Below are positions 60,526 through 64,000 of a stretch of 64,000 bases of DNA, piece by piece. This stretch comes from Micromonospora alfalfae. GTDB taxonomy: Bacteria > Actinomycetota > Actinomycetes > Mycobacteriales > Micromonosporaceae. The position numbers and the translations under genes are program-made. The stretch's first letter is position 1. Each line of letters starts with the position of its first letter. The notes under the pieces were generated by a model. It worked only from the letters and a program-made list of their open reading frames with translations. It searched no databases and was not told the DNA's origin. Location of the stretch: positions 62,001 to 126,000 of the forward strand of contig NZ_JAKKFH010000001.1 of the NCBI RefSeq assembly GCF_022230925.1, written 5' to 3'.

Positions 60526-61830
60526 TCAGCCGCGGAAGCTCCACGCCCTGGGCGCGGTCGCGGCGACCAGCACGGCCTCCGGTACTCCTCGGCCCGGTCG
60601 GCGGCGCAGCAGCAACGACAGTCCGGCGGCGCCGATCGACAGCACACCCGCCACGTACCAGGCCATCGCGTAGTCGCCCAGCCGGTCCCGGACCAGGCCC
60701 GCGCCGGTCGCGGCGACCGCAGCGCCGAGCTGGTGCGCGGCGAACACCCAACCGAACACCACAGCCCCGGCGCTACCGAAGTACTCCCGGCACAGCGCCA
60801 CCGTCGGCGGCACGGTGGCCACCCAGTCCAGGCCGTAGAAGACGATGAACACCAGCATGCTCGGCTCGGCGGTGCCGGAGAAGAGGCTCGGCAGCACCAG
60901 CAGGGACAACCCGCGCAGCGCGTAGTACACGCCGAGCAGCAACCGGCTGTCCACCCGGTCGGTGAGCCAGCCGGAGGCGATCGTGCCGACGATGTCGAAG
61001 AGCCCCACCAGGGCGAGCAACCCGGCCGCTGTGGTCTGAGCCATGCCGTGGTCGTGCGCGGCCGGCACGAAGTGCGTACCGACCAGGCCGTTGGTGGTCG
61101 CGCCGCAGATCGCGAAGCCGCCGGCCAGTAGCCAGAACGGTCGGGTCCGGGCCGCGGTGGCCAGCGCGCCGAGCGCCCGGGTCGCCGCGCCGCCGGTCGG
61201 CGGCGGGGGCGCGACGACCTCGGTCGCCCCGTAGGCGGGCAGGCCGAGATCCGCCGGGTGCTCGCGCAGCAGCCACACCACAAGGGGTACGACAGCCAGC
61301 GCCGCCCCTGCCACAACGAGCGCGGCGGTACGCCAGCCGTGGTCGCGCACCAGGATGGCGATCAGTGGCAGGAACACCAGTTGCCCGGCCGCCCCGCCCG
61401 CGGTCAGCACTCCGGTGACCAGGCCCCGTCGGTGGACGAACCAACGGCCGGTGACGGTGGCCACGAACGCCAGCGCCATCGAGCCGGTGCCCAGCCCCAC
61501 CAGCACACCCCAGCAGAGTAGGAGCTGCCAGCTGGCGGTCATGAAGACCGTCAACCCGCTGCCCGCGGCGACCAGCAGCAGCGCGACCGAGACCACTCGG
61601 CGAATGCCGAACCGGTCCATCAGAGCGGCGGCGAACGGCGCGGTGAGCCCGTAGAGCAGCAGGTTGACCGAGACGGCCGCGGAGATCGTGGCCAGGGGCC
61701 AGCCGAACTCCTCGTGCAGCGGGTGCAGCAGCACCGACGGGGTGGCGCGGAAGCCGGCCGCGCCGACCAACGCCACGAAGGCGACGGCGGCGACCAGCCA
61801 GGCGGGATGCAGACGGCGGTTCTTGGTCAC
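60526..61830 (-). CDS. MFS transporter (OFA/MCT-like)
   Basis: A 434-residue major facilitator protein with about twelve helices. Motifs include LLYGLTAPFAAALMDRFGIRRVV in the loop after helix 2 and GWLTDRVDSRLLLGVYYALRG in the second half, typical of the monocarboxylate/oxalate-like branch. The GTG at 61830 starts just before the first helix. It is divergent from a GlxA-type AraC regulator, 70 bases away, which may control it in response to a small molecule. The substrate is unknown. Confidence 0.9.
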   Translation of the reverse strand: MTKNRRLHPAWLVAAVAFVALVGAAGFRATPSVLLHPLHEEFGWPLATISAAVSVNLLLYGLTAPFAAALMDRFGIRRVVSVALLLVAAGSGLTVFMTASWQLLLCWGVLVGLGTGSMALAFVATVTGRWFVHRRGLVTGVLTAGGAAGQLVFLPLIAILVRDHGWRTAALVVAGAALAVVPLVVWLLREHPADLGLPAYGATEVVAPPPPTGGAATRALGALATAARTRPFWLLAGGFAICGATTNGLVGTHFVPAAHDHGMAQTTAAGLLALVGLFDIVGTIASGWLTDRVDSRLLLGVYYALRGLSLLVLPSLFSGTAEPSMLVFIVFYGLDWVATVPPTVALCREYFGSAGAVVFGWVFAAHQLGAAVAATGAGLVRDRLGDYAMAWYVAGVLSIGAAGLSLLLRRRPGRGVPEAVLVAATAPRAWSFRG

Positions 61831-61900
61831 CTGACAAGTCTGAGCCGGGCCACCCACCTCGACGAGTGGCCGGAAAGCCATCATGCGCAATAATCGGGCC

Positions 61901-62890
61901 ATGAGCGCTCGCCCGCACCGGATCGCCGTACTCGCGCTGCACCAGGTCGTCGGCCTGGACCTCGGCACCCCGTCCCAGGTCTTCAGCACAGCCCGGGCCG
62001 CCGACGGGACACCCTTCTACGACGTCCGGGTGTGCACCCCGGGCGGGCAGCCGGTACGCAGCACCGCCGGCTTCCAGGTGGTCCCCGACCACGGTCTGGA
62101 GCTGCTCGACACAGCGGAAACGGTGATCGTCCCGGGCATCCACGACGGGACCGCGTTGACAACGGGCATCGCCGACCCGGAGGTGACCGGGGCGCTGCGC
62201 GCGGCGTACGAGCGGGGCGCCCGGATCATGTCGATCTGCACCGGAGCGTTCGTGCTCGCCGCCGCCGGGCTCCTCGACGGGCGGCGGGCGACCACCCACT
62301 GGGCGTACGCCGAGCGGTTCCGCCGCCTGCACGACCGGGTGGACCTCGATCCGGGCGTGCTCTTCATCGCCGACGACCGGGTGCTCACCTCGGCCGGAGT
62401 CGCCGCCGGCATCGACCTCTGCCTGCACGTCATCCGCCTCGATCACGGCAGCGAGGTGGCCAACAGGGCGGCCCGCCGCTGTGTGGTGCCACCGTGGCGC
62501 GACGGCGGTCAGGCGCAGTACATCGAGCAGCCGGTGCCGAAGGCGACCGACACCAGCACGGCGGGAGCCCGGGAGTGGGCGCGGCAACGGCTGCACGAGC
62601 CGATCGCGCTGCGCGACCTGGCCGAGCAGGCACGGATGAGCGTGCGCACCTTCACCCGACGCTTCCGGTCGGAGACCGGCCTGAGCCCGGCGCAGTGGCT
62701 GCTGCAACAGCGCACCGACCACGCGAGACTGCTGCTGGAGACGACCGACCTCACAGTCGACCAGATCGCCCACCGCTGCGGGTTCGGCACCACCGCCGCC
62801 CTACGCCAGCAACTCCACCAACGCATCGGCGTGGCCCCGTCCACCTACCGCCGCACCTTCCACCCCCGCCCCGAGCCCATCAAAACCTGA
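61901..62890 (+). CDS. GlxA-type AraC-family regulator
   Basis: A 329-residue regulator: an N-terminal DJ-1/PfpI-like domain (RIAVLALHQVVGLDLGTPSQVF, with the conserved elbow Cys in SICTGAFVLAAAGLL) and a C-terminal AraC HTH (LAEQARMSVRTFTRRFRSETGLSPAQWLLQQR, then IAHRCGFGTTAALRQQ). AATAAT at 61889-61894 sits seven bases from the ATG, so the transcript is probably leaderless. It is divergent from an MFS gene, its probable target. Confidence 0.93.
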   Translation: MSARPHRIAVLALHQVVGLDLGTPSQVFSTARAADGTPFYDVRVCTPGGQPVRSTAGFQVVPDHGLELLDTAETVIVPGIHDGTALTTGIADPEVTGALRAAYERGARIMSICTGAFVLAAAGLLDGRRATTHWAYAERFRRLHDRVDLDPGVLFIADDRVLTSAGVAAGIDLCLHVIRLDHGSEVANRAARRCVVPPWRDGGQAQYIEQPVPKATDTSTAGAREWARQRLHEPIALRDLAEQARMSVRTFTRRFRSETGLSPAQWLLQQRTDHARLLLETTDLTVDQIAHRCGFGTTAALRQQLHQRIGVAPSTYRRTFHPRPEPIKT

Positions 62891-62892
62891 CC

Positions 62893-62956
62893 CACCCGCG
62901 CACCCGCGCGCCCGCGCACCCGCGCACCCGCGCACCCGCGCACCCGCGCACCCGCG
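62893..62956. repeat. 8-bp tandem repeat (CACCCGCG) x8
   Basis: Eight consecutive CACCCGCG units, one with CGCC in place of CACC, starting three bases after the AraC-type gene. The last unit merges into the adjacent inverted element. Its variable unit number makes it a likely length-polymorphic site. Confidence 0.9.
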
Positions 62957-63024
62957 ATCTTGCATTTACTGTCGCCTAAACACCCAATTATGCCGCTTTT
63001 GCCGGGACAGTGTGTGCAAGATCG
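62955..63024. repeat. Inverted repeat element (GATCTTGCA family), copy 2
   Basis: CGATCTTGCA (62955-62964) and TGCAAGATCG (63015-63024) enclose 50 bases, with an inner ACTGTC/GACAGT pair. It shares the outer arm and the CTGTC segment with the element at 23576-23655. Confidence 0.6.
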
Positions 63025-63058
63025 ACGGAGAGCTTGGGGCGAGGTCGGGTAGGTCAAC

Positions 63059-63106
63059 GAGCCTGATGTCTGTGAGTCATCGTGATGACTCACAGACATC
63101 ACGCTC
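63059..63106. repeat. Dispersed palindrome, copy 3
   Basis: A 48-bp loop-less palindrome with 24-base arms pairing at 22 positions (left arm begins GAGCCTGATGTCTGTGAG, right arm ends ACGCTC). It is the most symmetrical of the three copies and lies between the AraC-type gene and the DinB-like gene. Confidence 0.75.
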
Positions 63107-63198
63107 AATATGGCAACACCCCCGACACTCCGCGCGACGCCGCAACGCCGGCCGGCCGACGGCTTCTCGGGGCCATTTGGGCCGAGTGTCTTTGGCGC

Positions 63199-63663
63199 TC
63201 AGGACCGGAGCCGGTGCAGTTGGGACTGGTGTTTGGGCAGGTGCACCCTCGTGTGCAGGTCCAGGGTGCGGGACCAGGGCAGCGGCTCGTCGACGATGAG
63301 GTCGAAGCCCTCGCGTAGGTGCGTCTCGACCGGGGTCTCCGCTGCCAGGCCGAGCTGGTCGACCAGCCCGCACAACCGGTCGCTGGTGCCGTGCAGCAGC
63401 GCGGTCAGGCCACGCAGACCACAGTGCTCGGCGGCGAGCGCGTCGAGCTGCGGGCGGTGCATGTCCTCCGCCAACTCGTAGTAGGCGAACGGCGACCCGG
63501 CCAGCAACGCCTCGGTGGCCTGGATCATCAGCTCATCGTTGGCGACCAGATGCGCGACGATCTGCTCGGCACTGAGCTGCCCCTCCGGAGCCGGACCGAA
63601 CCCGCCAGCGTCGACCTCCGCGAACAGGGCACCGTAAGCCCGCCGCAATCCCCCGCTCTCCAT
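63199..63663 (-). CDS. DinB-like four-helix protein (tentative)
   Basis: A 154-residue helical protein. SAEQIVAHLVANDELMIQATEALLAG and the late VETHLREGFDLIVDEPLPW followed by HTRVHLPKHQSQLHRL resemble the helix pattern and His positions of the DinB/YfiT-like family, metal-dependent thiol transferases in some bacteria. The ATG at 63663 follows a run of Gs and is the first start that fits the family. The partial VWA gene upstream on the same strand ends 29 bases away. Confidence 0.6.
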   Translation of the reverse strand: MESGGLRRAYGALFAEVDAGGFGPAPEGQLSAEQIVAHLVANDELMIQATEALLAGSPFAYYELAEDMHRPQLDALAAEHCGLRGLTALLHGTSDRLCGLVDQLGLAAETPVETHLREGFDLIVDEPLPWSRTLDLHTRVHLPKHQSQLHRLRS

Positions 63664-63691
63664 CCCCCCAGTCAACCCGCAGCGGCGGGAG

Positions 63692-64000
63692 TTAGCGGCG
63701 GGATTGGCGGGAGCGGAGGTAGTCGCTGACCACGTACTCGCCCAGGTCGTCGGTGTCCGGCGTGAACATGCGACCCCGGCTGCGGCGGGCCACCGCGTCG
63801 ACGAAGCGCCGCAGACCCGGGTCGTCGCCGAGCATGAAGAGATTGAGCGTGGCACCGTAACGGCTCAGACGGTCCACCTCGCGGACCGTCGCCTCGATCG
63901 TCTCCGGCAGCGGCGGCCAGTGGAACAGCGCCTCCCCGTCGTCCGGGTCCAGGTGCGCGGTCGGCTCGCCGTCGGTGACCACCAGCACGATCGGTTCGGC
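63692..64000 (-). CDS. VWA-domain protein (C-terminal part, cut by window edge)
   Basis: The C-terminal 102 residues of a von Willebrand factor A-type protein, read to the window end. VLVVTDGEPTAHL is the conserved end of the domain, followed by RYGATLNLFMLGDDPGLRRFVDAVARRSRGR, a second typical element, and a basic tail. The N-terminal part with the MIDAS DxSxS motif lies outside the window. It may be partnered with an AAA ATPase beyond the edge. Confidence 0.85.
   Translation of the reverse strand, partial: AEPIVLVVTDGEPTAHLDPDDGEALFHWPPLPETIEATVREVDRLSRYGATLNLFMLGDDPGLRRFVDAVARRSRGRMFTPDTDDLGEYVVSDYLRSRQSRR

Noticed and set aside
62893..62956. CRISPR-like array
   Set aside because: The unit is only 8 bases with no spacers and no cas genes nearby; it is a simple tandem repeat.

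Overview
The window is very GC-rich, with strong GC bias at third codon positions, many GTG and TTG starts and several probable leaderless transcripts. Together with DrrAB-type ABC exporters, HisKA_3/NarL two-component systems, YqeB, DUF427, DUF1697 and DUF4180 proteins and a probable 10-methyl fatty acid gene pair, this points to a filamentous actinobacterium. Micromonosporaceae (Micromonospora or a close relative) is the most likely family. I see no rRNA, tRNA, CRISPR array, integrase or transposase gene. The window cuts a VWA-domain gene at its right edge.

Layout. 0.1-11.5 kb: two sensing/transport modules, each a histidine kinase plus NarL-type regulator divergent from an ABC transporter (first ATPase + six-helix-type permease, then FtsX-type permease + ATPase), with YqeB, SOUL and membrane proteins between. 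11.5-21 kb: a secreted protein, a Tat-exported metallo-hydrolase, a class A beta-lactamase-like gene divergent from a LysR regulator (AmpR-like arrangement with a perfect palindrome between them), aldo/keto reductases, an SDR and an XRE regulator. 21-28 kb: an FMN reductase with a DrrAB exporter, a 1,139-residue signalling ATPase with an internal hexapeptide tandem repeat, and an excisionase-like HTH/DUF4180 pair. 28-34.4 kb: an OGG-fold protein, a DUF1963 pseudogene with two frameshifts, two secreted proteins (a triple-repeat protein and an FN3-CBM3 protein), an M16-peptidase homologue with an altered zinc motif, and a flavohemoglobin-like oxidoreductase.

34.5-41 kb looks accessory: a zinc-ribbon XRE/TPR regulator overlapping an acetyltransferase of lower GC, then a 1,027-residue PLD-nuclease/SF2-helicase/DUF3427 protein and an orphan HigA-like XRE protein. 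This is the best candidate for a defence-type locus. 41-46.5 kb carries two paralogous one-TM proteins with proline-rich exteriors on either side of an epoxide hydrolase. That hydrolase has an upstream leader peptide and mutually exclusive RNA hairpins that look like an attenuator. 46.6-64 kb: FGGY kinase, monooxygenase, serine hydrolase, lipid-binding-like lipoprotein relative, TipA-like MerR, a c-di-GMP GGDEF-EAL protein, an ArsR-SRPBCC operon with a clear operator, the tmsB-tmsA-like pair, YbaK, DUF427, a ricin-lectin membrane protein, an MFS exporter divergent from a GlxA/AraC regulator, a DinB-like protein and the VWA fragment.

Dispersed non-coding elements are a notable layer: three copies of a 40-48 bp loop-less palindrome, two copies of an inverted element bordered by GATCTTGCA, a 72-bp inverted repeat with 14-bp direct repeats, and several hairpin terminators between convergent genes. 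Bases 1-127 hold nothing I can support. The longest gene-free stretch (62891-63198) is filled by three repeat elements.
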